Assembly (NCBI RefSeq): GCF_000260985.4
Contig: NC_017857.3
Location: 2,596,845 to 2,660,844, forward strand
Reading direction: 5' to 3'
Source: Methylophaga nitratireducenticrescens
GTDB lineage: Bacteria > Pseudomonadota > Gammaproteobacteria > Nitrosococcales > Methylophagaceae
Length of the DNA stretch: 64,000 nt
Position 1 is the stretch's first letter, and every line of letters starts with the position of its first letter. Below, piece by piece: positions 50,093 to 59,053 of this stretch. A program made the position numbers and the translations under genes. The notes beneath the pieces were generated by a model. It was not told where the DNA came from, did no database searches, and was given only the letters and a program-made list of their open reading frames with translations.

Positions 50093-50254
50093 GGGTCTGT
50101 TGATCTTTCAGTCACAACCCGAAGGGCTGGGACTATTTTTCCGCCCTACGGTGTTGAAAATGACTTATGTAGAATAACTACATCGCATCATTTCCGCCTT
50201 GTAGGACGAAAAAATAGCCTCCAGCAGTGGTGGCTCTGAAAGATCAACAGACCC
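50093..50254 (+). mobile_element. short inverted-repeat element (MITE-like), copy C, internally deleted
   Basis: 162 bases bounded by TA. The ends are inverted repeats GGGTCTGTTGATCTTTCA and TGAAAGATCAACAGACCC. It aligns with copy B (12844-13108) but lacks the first hairpin module: the sequence jumps from the left repeat ending TTTCA to GTCACAACCC, as expected from recombination between two TTTCA repeats that flank the missing segment in copy B. The second module, with ATGTAG/CTACAT and GAAAATGA/TCATTTCC arms, is kept. Confidence 0.9.
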
Positions 50255-50256
50255 TA

Positions 50257-50276
50257 GGGGCGAAAGCCCTTTTTTT
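50257..50276 (+). terminator. terminator of gatCA, displaced by the mobile element
   Basis: GGGC, a GAAA tetraloop, GCCC and a run of seven T. Without the element this hairpin would begin only a few bases after the gatA stop codon. Confidence 0.85.
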
Positions 50277-50302
50277 AAAGCCATTCATCGCGGAGTGAAA
50301 AA

Positions 50303-51940
50303 ATGAAAGCAGCAGAGCTATTTGTCCGTACTCTGGAAAATGAAGGTGTCGAATATGTTTTCGGTATTCCCGGTGAGGAGAATCTGGATGTAATGGACGC
50401 TTTGCTCGATTCATCAATTCAGTTTATTACCACCCGGCATGAACAGGGCGCAGCCTTTATGGCAGATGTGTATGGCCGACTTACTGGCCGAGCAGGCGTC
50501 TGTATGGCGACACTGGGTCCAGGGGCAACCAATCTGATTACTGGTGTGGCTGATGCCAATATGGATCATGCGCCCCTGGTAGCCATTGCCGGTCAGGCTT
50601 CGACCAATCGCTTGCATAAAGAATCGCATCAGGTCCTTAATCTGGAAGCAATGTTTTTACCCATCACCAAATACTCCACGCGTATTGTCAGCCCTGGAGT
50701 GATTCCGGAAATTGTTCGCAAAGCCTTTAAAGTGGCGCAGACAGAGAAAACCGGTGCCTGTTTTATTGAGTTTCCTGAAAACATTGCCGAGATGGAAATT
50801 GACGATGCTCCACTACGGGTCAAACACGCCACGCCACCTGAACCCGCTGCTGAATATATTGAACGAGCAGCAGAATTAATTTCCAATGCAGAAAATCCGA
50901 TTATTCTGGCGGGCAATGGTGTCATTCGGGCGAATGCCGCTAAAGCGCTGACTGAATTTGCTGAAAAGCTGGGAATTCCAGTAGCCAACACCTTTATGGC
51001 CAAAGGTGTTATTCCGTTTGGTCATCCAATGTCACTGGGCAGTGTAGGTTTACAATCCAATGATTACGTTAATACCGGATTTGCCAATGCTGACGTAATT
51101 ATTTGCATCGGTTACGACATGGTCGAATACCATCCTTATCTTTGGCATCCATCACGCGATCGTACCTTGATTCATATTGATACCACTCATGCCGAGGTTG
51201 ATGGATATTACAGTGTGGTATTGGGAGTTGTGGGCAATATTACCCACAGCCTGAACCGAATTGCAGCCCTAACTTCACCACATGAAGGTAAGGCCATGCG
51301 CACATTACGCGACAGTCTGATTACAGAAATGAATCAGCATCGTCGTGATACCGAATTCCCGGTTAAACCACAGAAAATCATCTGGGATCTGCGTACCGCC
51401 ATGCATCTGGAAGATATTGTGATTTGTGATGTGGGTGCTCATAAAATGTGGATGTCACGGATGTTCCGCTGTGAATACCCGAACACCTGTATTATTTCCA
51501 ATGGCTTTGCCAGCATGGGCATAGCGGTTCCGGGTGCAATTGCAGCCAAACTGGCGCATCCTGAACGTAAAGTCGTTGCAGTAACCGGTGACGCTGGTTT
51601 TCTGATGAATTCTCAGGAAATTGAAACAGCCATGCGGTTGAATATCGCTATTGTCATTCTGATTTGGAACGATGCAAGCTACGGGCTGATTGAATGGAAA
51701 CAGCAAAATCAGTTTGGCCGAACCAGTAATGTAAAATTCGGTAACCCGGATTTTGTACAATATGCGCAATCATTTGGCGCGACCGGTGTCAGAGTCAACA
51801 AGACTGAAGATCTGATAACCGTTTTAAAAGAAGCATTGGATAGTAATACCGTTACGGTCATCGATTGCCCGGTTGATTATCGTGAAAATCTGAAACTGAC
51901 AGAATCTCTGGGTCAATTAACCCAGCAAACTGAGAGATAA
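50303..51940 (+). CDS. acetolactate synthase, catabolic (AlsS-like) large subunit
   Basis: TPP enzyme that condenses two pyruvates to 2-acetolactate. Three domains: N-terminal pyrimidine-binding with the catalytic Glu in FGIPGEENLDVMDAL, a central domain, and the C-terminal GDAGFLMNSQEIETAMRLN diphosphate site with NDASYGLIEWKQQNQFGR. The QNQFGR sequence and the lack of a regulatory small subunit gene fit the catabolic, FAD-independent AlsS type, but other TPP-dependent decarboxylases are close, so the exact reaction is inferred. No acetolactate decarboxylase gene is adjacent. A thioredoxin-like gene follows after one base. Confidence 0.85.
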   Translation: MKAAELFVRTLENEGVEYVFGIPGEENLDVMDALLDSSIQFITTRHEQGAAFMADVYGRLTGRAGVCMATLGPGATNLITGVADANMDHAPLVAIAGQASTNRLHKESHQVLNLEAMFLPITKYSTRIVSPGVIPEIVRKAFKVAQTEKTGACFIEFPENIAEMEIDDAPLRVKHATPPEPAAEYIERAAELISNAENPIILAGNGVIRANAAKALTEFAEKLGIPVANTFMAKGVIPFGHPMSLGSVGLQSNDYVNTGFANADVIICIGYDMVEYHPYLWHPSRDRTLIHIDTTHAEVDGYYSVVLGVVGNITHSLNRIAALTSPHEGKAMRTLRDSLITEMNQHRRDTEFPVKPQKIIWDLRTAMHLEDIVICDVGAHKMWMSRMFRCEYPNTCIISNGFASMGIAVPGAIAAKLAHPERKVVAVTGDAGFLMNSQEIETAMRLNIAIVILIWNDASYGLIEWKQQNQFGRTSNVKFGNPDFVQYAQSFGATGVRVNKTEDLITVLKEALDSNTVTVIDCPVDYRENLKLTESLGQLTQQTER

Positions 51941-51941
51941 A

Positions 51942-52445
51942 ATGAAGTCTGGAAAACGTTTTGCACTGTTTATAGCCGCCCTGTTTGCATTACTGTTTGT
52001 CGTCTTTATGTACAAGAATGCTACTGCGCCGGCCTACACCGAACTTACTTTTGAGGATGTAGATGGGAAGATGCATGATTTCACCGACTATGCTGGTAAA
52101 CCAATATTGATGATTTTCTGGGCGACTGATTGTCCAGCGTGCATTCAGGAGTTGCCTGAACTCATTGCTTTGCATGAAGAATATGCAAAAAAAGGCTTGG
52201 TCATGCTGGGCGTTTCACTGCCTCACGACACACCCTCACATATCAAGGCAATGCGTGAAGACCGTGGTCTTCCCTACACGCTTATCTGGGACAGTGATGG
52301 CGAAATTTCCACCGCGTTTAATAATGTTCGGGTGACACCAACGCATTATCTGATTTCGCCCGAAGGCAAAATTGTGATGCGCAAAATTGGCGTACTCGAT
52401 AAAAAGAGCGTTTCAGCACAGCTCGACAAAATGGGCCTCAGCTAA
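51942..52445 (+). CDS. TlpA/ResA-like membrane-anchored thioredoxin-fold protein
   Basis: 167 residues. An uncleaved signal anchor (about 6-24, FALFIAALFALLFVVFMYK) puts a thioredoxin fold in the periplasm. The active site is WATDCPACIQELPEL (CPAC), and the cis-Pro is in VRVTPTHYLI. It is expected to reduce disulfides in exported proteins such as apocytochromes, or to act as a peroxiredoxin-like reductase. Its start is one base after the acetolactate synthase stop, so the two are co-transcribed although no shared pathway is obvious. Confidence 0.88.
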   Translation: MKSGKRFALFIAALFALLFVVFMYKNATAPAYTELTFEDVDGKMHDFTDYAGKPILMIFWATDCPACIQELPELIALHEEYAKKGLVMLGVSLPHDTPSHIKAMREDRGLPYTLIWDSDGEISTAFNNVRVTPTHYLISPEGKIVMRKIGVLDKKSVSAQLDKMGLS

Positions 52446-52463
52446 TTTATAGCGCAAAACTGC

Positions 52464-52492
52464 TACACATCAGATAGCACATATGGTATAAA
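52464..52492 (+). promoter_or_regulatory. candidate promoter of rpmB-rpmG
   Basis: TACACA and TATAAA are separated by 17 bases, about 80 bases before the rpmB start. This is a partial match to sigma-70 consensus. Confidence 0.35.
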
Positions 52493-52569
52493 GTCCGGCT
52501 TAGTTTATTCAGAATGATGCGTTGGCAGGACGCGTCAGTCACTAAAAATGCATCAGGAGCAGGATTAAC

Positions 52570-52806
52570 ATGTCCAGAGTATGTCAGGTAACGGGCAAAC
52601 GCCCTATGAGCGGAAACAATGTTTCACACGCTCACAACAAAACAAAACGCCGTTTCCTACCTAATCTTCACTCACACCGTTTTTGGGTTGAGTCTGAAAA
52701 CCGTTGGGTAAAATTGCGTGTCAGCAATCATGGTCTGCGTATCATTGATAAAAGAGGTATTGATACCGTTTTATCCGATCTCCGTGGCCGCGGCGAAAAA
52801 ATCTAA
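52570..52806 (+). CDS. rpmB: 50S ribosomal protein L28
   Basis: 78 residues, full length and typical: [27 protein letters not shown] at the start, [25 protein letters not shown] in the middle. An AGGAGCAGGA purine stretch precedes the ATG. rpmG follows after 11 bases, the usual arrangement. Confidence 0.98.
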   Translation: MSRVCQVTGKRPMSGNNVSHAHNKTKRRFLPNLHSHRFWVESENRWVKLRVSNHGLRIIDKRGIDTVLSDLRGRGEKI

Positions 52807-52817
52807 GGAGTCAGGAC

Positions 52818-52973
52818 ATGCGCGATAAAATCAAATTAGTTTCATCAGCAGGTACAGGTCACTACTACACTACTGATAAAAACAAACGTACTATGCCGGA
52901 AAAAATGGAAATCAAAAAGTTTGATCCTGTTATCCGTCAACACGTTATGTACAAAGAAGCAAAAATCAAGTAA
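52818..52973 (+). CDS. rpmG: 50S ribosomal protein L33
   Basis: 51-residue protein beginning [20 protein letters not shown], then [29 protein letters not shown]. It is the short, zinc-independent form without CxxC pairs. AAGGAG and CAGGA lie before the ATG. An intrinsic terminator follows. Confidence 0.97.
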   Translation: MRDKIKLVSSAGTGHYYTTDKNKRTMPEKMEIKKFDPVIRQHVMYKEAKIK

Positions 52974-52998
52974 CCGTATTGTTAACTGCTTCCTAAAA

Positions 52999-53027
52999 AA
53001 CCCGCATTCTTAAGCGGGTTTTTTTTT
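52999..53027 (+). terminator. intrinsic terminator after rpmG
   Basis: AACCCGC and GCGGGTT pair around an eight-base loop and are followed by a run of T. Confidence 0.9.
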
Positions 53028-53078
53028 GCATCAGGTAAAATAGACAGGAATTATTCCTTCCATCTTCTGGAAACCGAT

Positions 53079-54293
53079 ATGAGCACTACCGCGCCGAGCG
53101 TAATTATTGGCCGCCAACCAATTTATGATCGCGATATGAATGTTTATGCTTATGAACTTTTATTTCGTGCCGGCGGCGAAAACGCTTCAGGTGTCACTGC
53201 TGAAAATGCCGATATGGCGACCAGTCGAGTCATCAATCATGCCTTTATGGAACTTGGTATCGAGCGTGTTATTGGTGAACATATCGGTTTCATCAATCTC
53301 ACTCGCAGTTTTTTACTTAGTGACGATCCCATTCCGTTTACCCAGGAAAAAATAGTTCTCGAAGTTCTTGAGGATATTGAAATCGATCAGCCATTACTGG
53401 ACGCTGTAAAAAAACTGGTTTACCAGGGCTATGTATTGGCGTTGGATGATTTTATCTATAACGAAAAACTGGCGCCGCTGGTCAAGATGGCCAAAATTAT
53501 TAAAGTCGATATCCTGGATGTCGATGCAGAGGAATTGACCAAACACGTCAATGAGCTGAAACGATATTCTGTTCGTCTGCTAGCCGAAAAAATCGAAACT
53601 CGTGAACAATTCAACTTGTGCATGCAGCTGGGTTTTGAACTGTTCCAGGGATATTACTTCTGCCGTCCGTCTATTATTGAAGATAAACCGGTTCCGGAAA
53701 ATCACCAAAAATTATTCCAGATAATTGAAAGGCTTCAGGATCCGGATGTTGAATTTTCAGAGATAGAACGGTTAATCATGCAAGAGGTTGGACTCAGTTA
53801 TAAACTGCTGCGCCTGTTAAATTCTGCCGCGATGGGCTTACGCAGAAAAGTCGATTCCATTCAGCAAGGCTTGATCATTCTTGGTCTTAAAGCCATCCGA
53901 ACCTGGACCACATTAATCGCATTGAATGCCGTTGAATCAGTTCCACCAGAACTGATGACTAACGCGTTGATTCGCGCCAAAATGTGCGAAAGACTTGCGC
54001 CTAATTATGGCTTTTCAGAACAGACGGGCTTTCTGACGGGCATGTTTTCCAATATTGACGTGATGATGGGCATTCCAATGGATAAGCTGATGAACTCGCT
54101 GCCGCTGAATGGTGAGTTAAAACTGGCATTAACCCAACGGGGCGGTCCATTGGGCCAGCTGCTGGATATCGTTATTGCCTACGAGCAAGGTCAGTGGGAT
54201 AACATCGATACTCAGGAAATTTCATTAGAAACGTTAAGCGATATTTATGTTGAAGCAACGGAGTGGACGATTCAGACCAAAACCGTATTATAG
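53079..54293 (+). CDS. EAL-HDOD signalling protein (YuxH type)
   Basis: 404 residues: an N-terminal EAL-like domain (about 8-200) and a C-terminal HDOD domain (about 200-395). The EAL signature has become YELLFR and several metal ligands are not recognisable, so it is probably not an active phosphodiesterase and may only bind c-di-GMP or protein partners. The conserved QPIYDRDMNVYAYELLFR and FELFQGYYFCRP are typical of the YuxH/CdgJ group, some of which affect motility. It stands alone after the L33 terminator, with the ABC transporter genes six bases downstream of its stop. Confidence 0.9.
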   Translation: MSTTAPSVIIGRQPIYDRDMNVYAYELLFRAGGENASGVTAENADMATSRVINHAFMELGIERVIGEHIGFINLTRSFLLSDDPIPFTQEKIVLEVLEDIEIDQPLLDAVKKLVYQGYVLALDDFIYNEKLAPLVKMAKIIKVDILDVDAEELTKHVNELKRYSVRLLAEKIETREQFNLCMQLGFELFQGYYFCRPSIIEDKPVPENHQKLFQIIERLQDPDVEFSEIERLIMQEVGLSYKLLRLLNSAAMGLRRKVDSIQQGLIILGLKAIRTWTTLIALNAVESVPPELMTNALIRAKMCERLAPNYGFSEQTGFLTGMFSNIDVMMGIPMDKLMNSLPLNGELKLALTQRGGPLGQLLDIVIAYEQGQWDNIDTQEISLETLSDIYVEATEWTIQTKTVL

Positions 54294-54299
54294 TGCGCT

Positions 54300-55244
54300 A
54301 TGACTATATTGCTGGAAGCACAAAATCTGTCGCGTTATTTTGGCCCCAATGTTGCGGTTCAGAATATTGATATCACGGTAAAACGCGGAGAAATACTGGG
54401 TTTTCTCGGTCCCAATGGTGCGGGAAAAAGCACCACGATGAAAATGCTTAGCGGAAATCTGGCACCGGATAAAGGCGAGATCCATATCAATGGTTTTGAT
54501 TTGTTGTCGCAACCTAAGCAGGCCAAAGCCCAACTGGGCTATCTGCCGGAAAACCCACCTTTATATCGTGAACTGACTGTCAACGAATATTTACAACACT
54601 GTGCCAGACTCAATCAGCTCAGGGGTAAGCAACTGAAATCTGCAGTTGCGACGGTCATTGAGCGTTGTGGGCTGGGGGATGTTCAGCGGCGTTTGATCGG
54701 TCAATTATCCAAGGGATACCAACAACGCACCGGCATCGCCCAGGCGATCGTGCACAATCCGGCGGTGGTCATTTTTGATGAACCGACTTCCGGTCTGGAT
54801 CCGCTGCAAATTCGGCAGATCCGCGAACTCATCCGTGAACTTGCCAATGAACACAGCGTGATACTGTCGACGCATATTCTGCCAGAAGTGGAAATGCTCT
54901 GCGATCGGGTGCAGATCATCAGTAAAGGCCAGGTGATGTTTGCCTATAGCCTGAAAGCGTTGCATCAGCAAAGACTCAACAGCAGCCTGAAGATCACTTT
55001 AGCTGCCCCACCAGAGCTTAACGAGCTACAGACGCTAATGAATGTCTCCACGGTGGAGGCCGTTTCAGCAAATCAATTTCGAATCCTTTATCACCCGGAA
55101 CAGGATCCTACAGAAAATCTGATAGCGAGTGCCGTCTCTAAACACTGGCAGCTGCAGGAACTGGTTCGTGAACAGGACTCGCTGGAAGATATTTTTATGC
55201 ATCTGATAAAAGATGACGCACCGCTAGCTGAGGTTAAAAACTGA
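54300..55244 (+). CDS. ABC transporter ATP-binding protein (GldA-like)
   Basis: Cytoplasmic ATPase of a four-gene export-type set. Walker A FLGPNGAGKSTTMKML, signature LSKGYQQRTGIAQA, Walker B VVIFDEPTSGLDP, and the H-loop in ILSTHILPE. A C-terminal extension of about 90 residues follows, as in the CcmA/GldA/NatA group. Genes for the permease, the GldG-like protein and a DUF4340 protein follow, with overlaps or a few bases between. The transported substrate is unknown. Confidence 0.92.
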   Translation: MTILLEAQNLSRYFGPNVAVQNIDITVKRGEILGFLGPNGAGKSTTMKMLSGNLAPDKGEIHINGFDLLSQPKQAKAQLGYLPENPPLYRELTVNEYLQHCARLNQLRGKQLKSAVATVIERCGLGDVQRRLIGQLSKGYQQRTGIAQAIVHNPAVVIFDEPTSGLDPLQIRQIRELIRELANEHSVILSTHILPEVEMLCDRVQIISKGQVMFAYSLKALHQQRLNSSLKITLAAPPELNELQTLMNVSTVEAVSANQFRILYHPEQDPTENLIASAVSKHWQLQELVREQDSLEDIFMHLIKDDAPLAEVKN

Positions 55245-55996
55245 TGTGGTGTGTGGCAAGACTTGAAATTTCACGCCTGTTTTTGTCTCCTTTTGCCTGG
55301 ATAATGCTGGCATTGGTACAGTTTTTACTGGCGTATATGTTTCTCAGTCATATTGAGTATTTTGCCCAGATTCAGGGCCAGATTTCAGCCATCCCGGGTG
55401 CTCCCGGTGTAACAGAAATGATTATTGCGCCATTATTAAGTAATGCGGCTCTGGTGTTGTTACTGATTGCCCCATTTATCACCATGCGGGCTTTTGCTGA
55501 TGAACATCGTAATCACAGTCTGCCTCTTTTGATCTCTGCCCCCCTTTCCGCCAGTCAGATTGTGTTGGGCAAGTACCTCGGATATCTCGGTTTTTTTCTG
55601 CTGCAATTAGTATTGATTGCTTTAATGCCGCTATCACTGCTTGCCGGATCAGCAATCGATCTTTACCAGTTTGGTGTCAGCATGTTCGGACTGTTTTTGC
55701 TGGTAGCCAGTTTCTTGGCCGCCGGAATATTTCTATCATCACTCACCACTCAACCGATTATTGCAGCGGTGATGACATTCTGTTTACTGTTTTTATTATG
55801 GATAATTGATTTTGCTGCAGCCAGTGCCGTTTCAGGACAAATAAACTGGCTGGCCTGGTTATCCCTGTTAGGACATTTTCAACCGATGCTTTCAGGACAG
55901 ATTAATAGCGTTGATCTGAGCTTTTTTGCCCTGTTCTGTATGGTATTTATTCTGATGACTATTCGGCGACTTGATGCAGCGAGGCTGAGTTTATGA
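55244..55996 (+). CDS. ABC transporter permease (GldF-like, ABC-2 type)
   Basis: 250 residues with six helices, ABC-2 permease plan: helix 1 at about 10-32, then IAPFITMRAFADEHRNHSLPLLISAPLSASQIVLGKYLGYL. It overlaps the ATPase gene by one base and the following GldG-like gene by four bases, so the three are translated together. Confidence 0.9.
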   Translation: MWCVARLEISRLFLSPFAWIMLALVQFLLAYMFLSHIEYFAQIQGQISAIPGAPGVTEMIIAPLLSNAALVLLLIAPFITMRAFADEHRNHSLPLLISAPLSASQIVLGKYLGYLGFFLLQLVLIALMPLSLLAGSAIDLYQFGVSMFGLFLLVASFLAAGIFLSSLTTQPIIAAVMTFCLLFLLWIIDFAAASAVSGQINWLAWLSLLGHFQPMLSGQINSVDLSFFALFCMVFILMTIRRLDAARLSL

Positions 55997-57360
55997 AGAT
56001 GTCAAAACAGTTTAAATATCAACATCGCCTGCAACAGATCATCTTTTACATTTTATTGCTGGTAGTGATTATCGCAGTAGCTGTTCTTTCGAACCGTTAC
56101 AGCTTTGAGTCAGACTGGACAGCTAACCAGCGACATACCCTCTCCTCTGCTACTACCGACTTATTACAGTCGCTTGAAACTCCGGTGACGATAGAAGTAT
56201 TTATCAGTCCTGGACATCAGTACCAATCAGCAGCTGAAAGTTTATTGAAGCGCTATCAACAGCATAGTCAGCAACTTACCGTATCGTTTATTGATCCAGT
56301 CAGCCAGCCACAGCGGGTTCGTGAATTTGACATTCAGCAGCAGGCTGAAATGGTAGTTTCAGGTCAACAGGGACAGCAACATGTATATGATTTATCTGAG
56401 CAATCGCTGAGCAACGCCATTATAAAAGTCAGTCGCAGTAACTTGCCTGAATTAATCTTTATTACCGGTCACGGGGAACGGGATATTGCTGGTGATGGTG
56501 CATTTGATATGTCGCAATGGGGACAGCAACTGATAAGCACCGGCTTTGAAGTAAAATCTCTGTCGATGGCAGAAGCGATGCAACTTGACAGTCAGGATAA
56601 AAAAATCGTTTTGGTCATCGCCAGTTCACAAACAACCTGGCCGCAAAGCGATATTGTTCAGTTACAATCATGGTTGCAGCAAGGCGGTAATCTGCTCTGG
56701 CTCAGCGAACCTGACACTGATACGGGTCTGTCGGCCATCAGTGAACAGCTTAATCTGAACTTTGTACCGGGTACGATGGTAGATCCTAATGCCAGTAAAT
56801 TAGGTCTGGAAGATCCACGTTTTGTGATTGTGACAGATTACGCCAATCACCCGGTTACGGCAGCCACTTCCAGCGTCACCCTGATGCCAGAAGCGCATGC
56901 TATTCAATTATCAGAGGCTGAATCTACTTGGCAAGTTACTGAGCTGATGCAATCACAAAGTGATAGCTGGTCTGAATTAGGGGATATGACTGGCACCAGT
57001 CTCGACGATTTACGTTTTGATGCAGAAATAGATATTCCTGGGCCGTTAATGCTCAGCGTATTAATGGAAAAACCTGTTTCTTCAACACAAAAACAACGTG
57101 TTGCCGTATTTGGTGATGGTGATTTTGTCTCGGACCTGTATCTCGGCACCGCAGCCAATCTGGAACTGGCGATGGCTCTGGCAAACTGGCTGGTTGCCGA
57201 GGATGATTCAATCGATATTCCGGTAGTAAAAACCCGCGATAACCAACTGGTCTTAACCGAACGCCAATCATTATTAATTGGTATTGGATTTTTACTCGGA
57301 TTACCACTTAGTCTGCTTCTGATTGGCATCAGTATCTGGTGGATTAGAAGACGTCGATGA
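55993..57360 (+). CDS. GldG-like ABC transporter auxiliary protein
   Basis: 455 residues with a helix near the N-terminus (about 15-33) and another at the C-terminus (about 430-450), enclosing a large periplasmic GldG/IflT-like domain: WTANQRHTLSSATTDLLQSLETPVTIEVF, PELIFITGHGERDI, and VAVFGDGDFVSD. Proteins of this type pair with GldA/GldF-like subunits in many non-gliding bacteria. In flavobacteria they support gliding motility. The actual role here is unknown. Confidence 0.88.
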   Translation: MKMSKQFKYQHRLQQIIFYILLLVVIIAVAVLSNRYSFESDWTANQRHTLSSATTDLLQSLETPVTIEVFISPGHQYQSAAESLLKRYQQHSQQLTVSFIDPVSQPQRVREFDIQQQAEMVVSGQQGQQHVYDLSEQSLSNAIIKVSRSNLPELIFITGHGERDIAGDGAFDMSQWGQQLISTGFEVKSLSMAEAMQLDSQDKKIVLVIASSQTTWPQSDIVQLQSWLQQGGNLLWLSEPDTDTGLSAISEQLNLNFVPGTMVDPNASKLGLEDPRFVIVTDYANHPVTAATSSVTLMPEAHAIQLSEAESTWQVTELMQSQSDSWSELGDMTGTSLDDLRFDAEIDIPGPLMLSVLMEKPVSSTQKQRVAVFGDGDFVSDLYLGTAANLELAMALANWLVAEDDSIDIPVVKTRDNQLVLTERQSLLIGIGFLLGLPLSLLLIGISIWWIRRRR

Positions 57361-58226
57361 AAAGCACATATCTGACCAATCTGCTGTTATTGGTGGTTGC
57401 GGTTCTATTAGTGTGGCTAATGACAGAATCGCAAATAGCGGATTCAGCTTATATCACTGATAAAATTCAAGCAGCACAGGTCAATCAAATAACGATTCTT
57501 CGCCGTGATCAACAAAGCATTCACTTGCAACGCGATCAGCAATGGCGTTTAAGCCAGCCAGTAAATGTGCGAGCCAATCAAACCCGGATCAATTTGTTAC
57601 TAAGTCTGTTACAACAACCAGTTCATCAACAGATCCCGGTGACACAAACAACTGACCTGGCAGAATTCGGACTGCAGCAGCCTGAGTTATCATTAGTTTT
57701 CAATGAATACCATTTTGCTTTTGGTGATACCGAACCGCTCAGCGAGTATCGTTATATTTTGCACGATCAGCAGATTTATTTAGTTAACGATGATATTTCA
57801 CCATTACTCGGTGCCAGTGCCAGCAGCTTTGTCGATAACCGTTTATTGGATCCCGCCAGCAAGATTACGGCACTGCATTTGCCTGAGCTGCAAAACCAAA
57901 AGGTTCAGCAACAATACGCGGCACTCTCCATAATTCAGCAAAATGACAGCTGGCACTCCACACCCCAAAATTATCCTCAGGATAAACTCCTGGCACTTTT
58001 GCAAAACTGGCAACAGGCCTATGCCATGCAGGTAGTTATCCTGTCTAATGCTGAAACGATTGCACGAGATGAGCAGGAAGTGACAATTAAATTAACCGAC
58101 AATACACAGCGTAACTTCGTCGTGTCACATAGCGAGGAAGGTCTTACGCTTACTGATCATCAACAACAATTACAATATCTGTTTCCAGCCACCATTATCC
58201 CTGCCCTCTTTTCAATAAACGAGTGA
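57357..58226 (+). CDS. DUF4340-domain protein of the ABC gene set
   Basis: 289 residues with one N-terminal helix (about 7-23) and a mostly beta periplasmic region containing the repeated VNQITILRRDQQSIHLQRD and WHSTPQNYP patterns of DUF4340. It is rich in Gln. It overlaps the GldG-like gene by four bases and ends one base before mutM. DUF4340 proteins are regular companions of GldA/F/G-like transporters, so it is probably an extracytoplasmic partner. The function is unknown. Confidence 0.85.
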   Translation: MKSTYLTNLLLLVVAVLLVWLMTESQIADSAYITDKIQAAQVNQITILRRDQQSIHLQRDQQWRLSQPVNVRANQTRINLLLSLLQQPVHQQIPVTQTTDLAEFGLQQPELSLVFNEYHFAFGDTEPLSEYRYILHDQQIYLVNDDISPLLGASASSFVDNRLLDPASKITALHLPELQNQKVQQQYAALSIIQQNDSWHSTPQNYPQDKLLALLQNWQQAYAMQVVILSNAETIARDEQEVTIKLTDNTQRNFVVSHSEEGLTLTDHQQQLQYLFPATIIPALFSINE

Positions 58227-58227
58227 T

Positions 58228-59046
58228 ATGCCTGAATTACCTGAAGTCGAAACTACCCGCAGTGGCATTGCGCCATATATAGAAAATCAACAGGTTAAAC
58301 AGGTTGTCATTCGTGACTCTCGACTGCGCTGGCCCATCACTGAAAATCTGGATAAAAAACTCTGTGGGAAAATCATTCAGTCGGTCAGCCGCCGCGCCAA
58401 ATATTTACTGCTCCATACTGCTGAAGGGACCCTGTTTATCCATCTGGGTATGTCAGGGCGGTTACGCATTCTGACCACTTTTCAGCCAGCTGAAAAACAT
58501 GATCATGTTGATATTGTGTTTGCCAATAATATTATTCTGCGCTTTACCGATCCTCGTCGTTTTGGGGCTGTATTGTGGACCACTGAGCCACCACTGCAAC
58601 ATCCGTTATTACACCATCTGGGGCCTGAACCACTGGAGGAGGATTTTGACGCCGAATACCTGTTCAAACGTAGCCGTAAGCGTCAGGTCAGCATTAAAAC
58701 GTTTATTATGAATGCGGAGATCGTTGTGGGTGTGGGGAATATCTATGCCAGTGAATCACTGTTTCTCTCCGGCATTAACCCTCAACTGATAGCAGCAAAA
58801 CTAACAAAAAAACAGGCAGAAAAACTGGTCGCCGCGATCAAACTGACTTTGGAAAAAGCGATTGCAGCGGGCGGAACAACCTTGCGGGATTTTCGGGATA
58901 GCGAAGGCAAACCCGGATATTTTGCTCAGGAATTATGGGTTTATGCACGGCAGAATCAAGACTGTAAACAATGCGGTCATCCGATAGAGTTGATTCGCCA
59001 GTCACAGCGGGCGACCTATTTCTGCCCGCAATGCCAGAAATTGTAA
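58228..59046 (+). CDS. mutM: formamidopyrimidine-DNA glycosylase
   Basis: Bifunctional base-excision repair enzyme that removes 8-oxoguanine and nicks the abasic site. The catalytic Pro2-Glu3 is in MPELPEVETTRSG. The conserved Lys lies in SRRAKYLLLH. The helix-two-turn-helix region has VVGVGNIYASESLF, and the C-terminal zinc finger is CKQCGHPI...YFCPQC. Length 272. It is one base after the DUF4340 gene, probably by chance linkage. Confidence 0.97.
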   Translation: MPELPEVETTRSGIAPYIENQQVKQVVIRDSRLRWPITENLDKKLCGKIIQSVSRRAKYLLLHTAEGTLFIHLGMSGRLRILTTFQPAEKHDHVDIVFANNIILRFTDPRRFGAVLWTTEPPLQHPLLHHLGPEPLEEDFDAEYLFKRSRKRQVSIKTFIMNAEIVVGVGNIYASESLFLSGINPQLIAAKLTKKQAEKLVAAIKLTLEKAIAAGGTTLRDFRDSEGKPGYFAQELWVYARQNQDCKQCGHPIELIRQSQRATYFCPQCQKL

Positions 59047-59053
59047 GGTCTGT

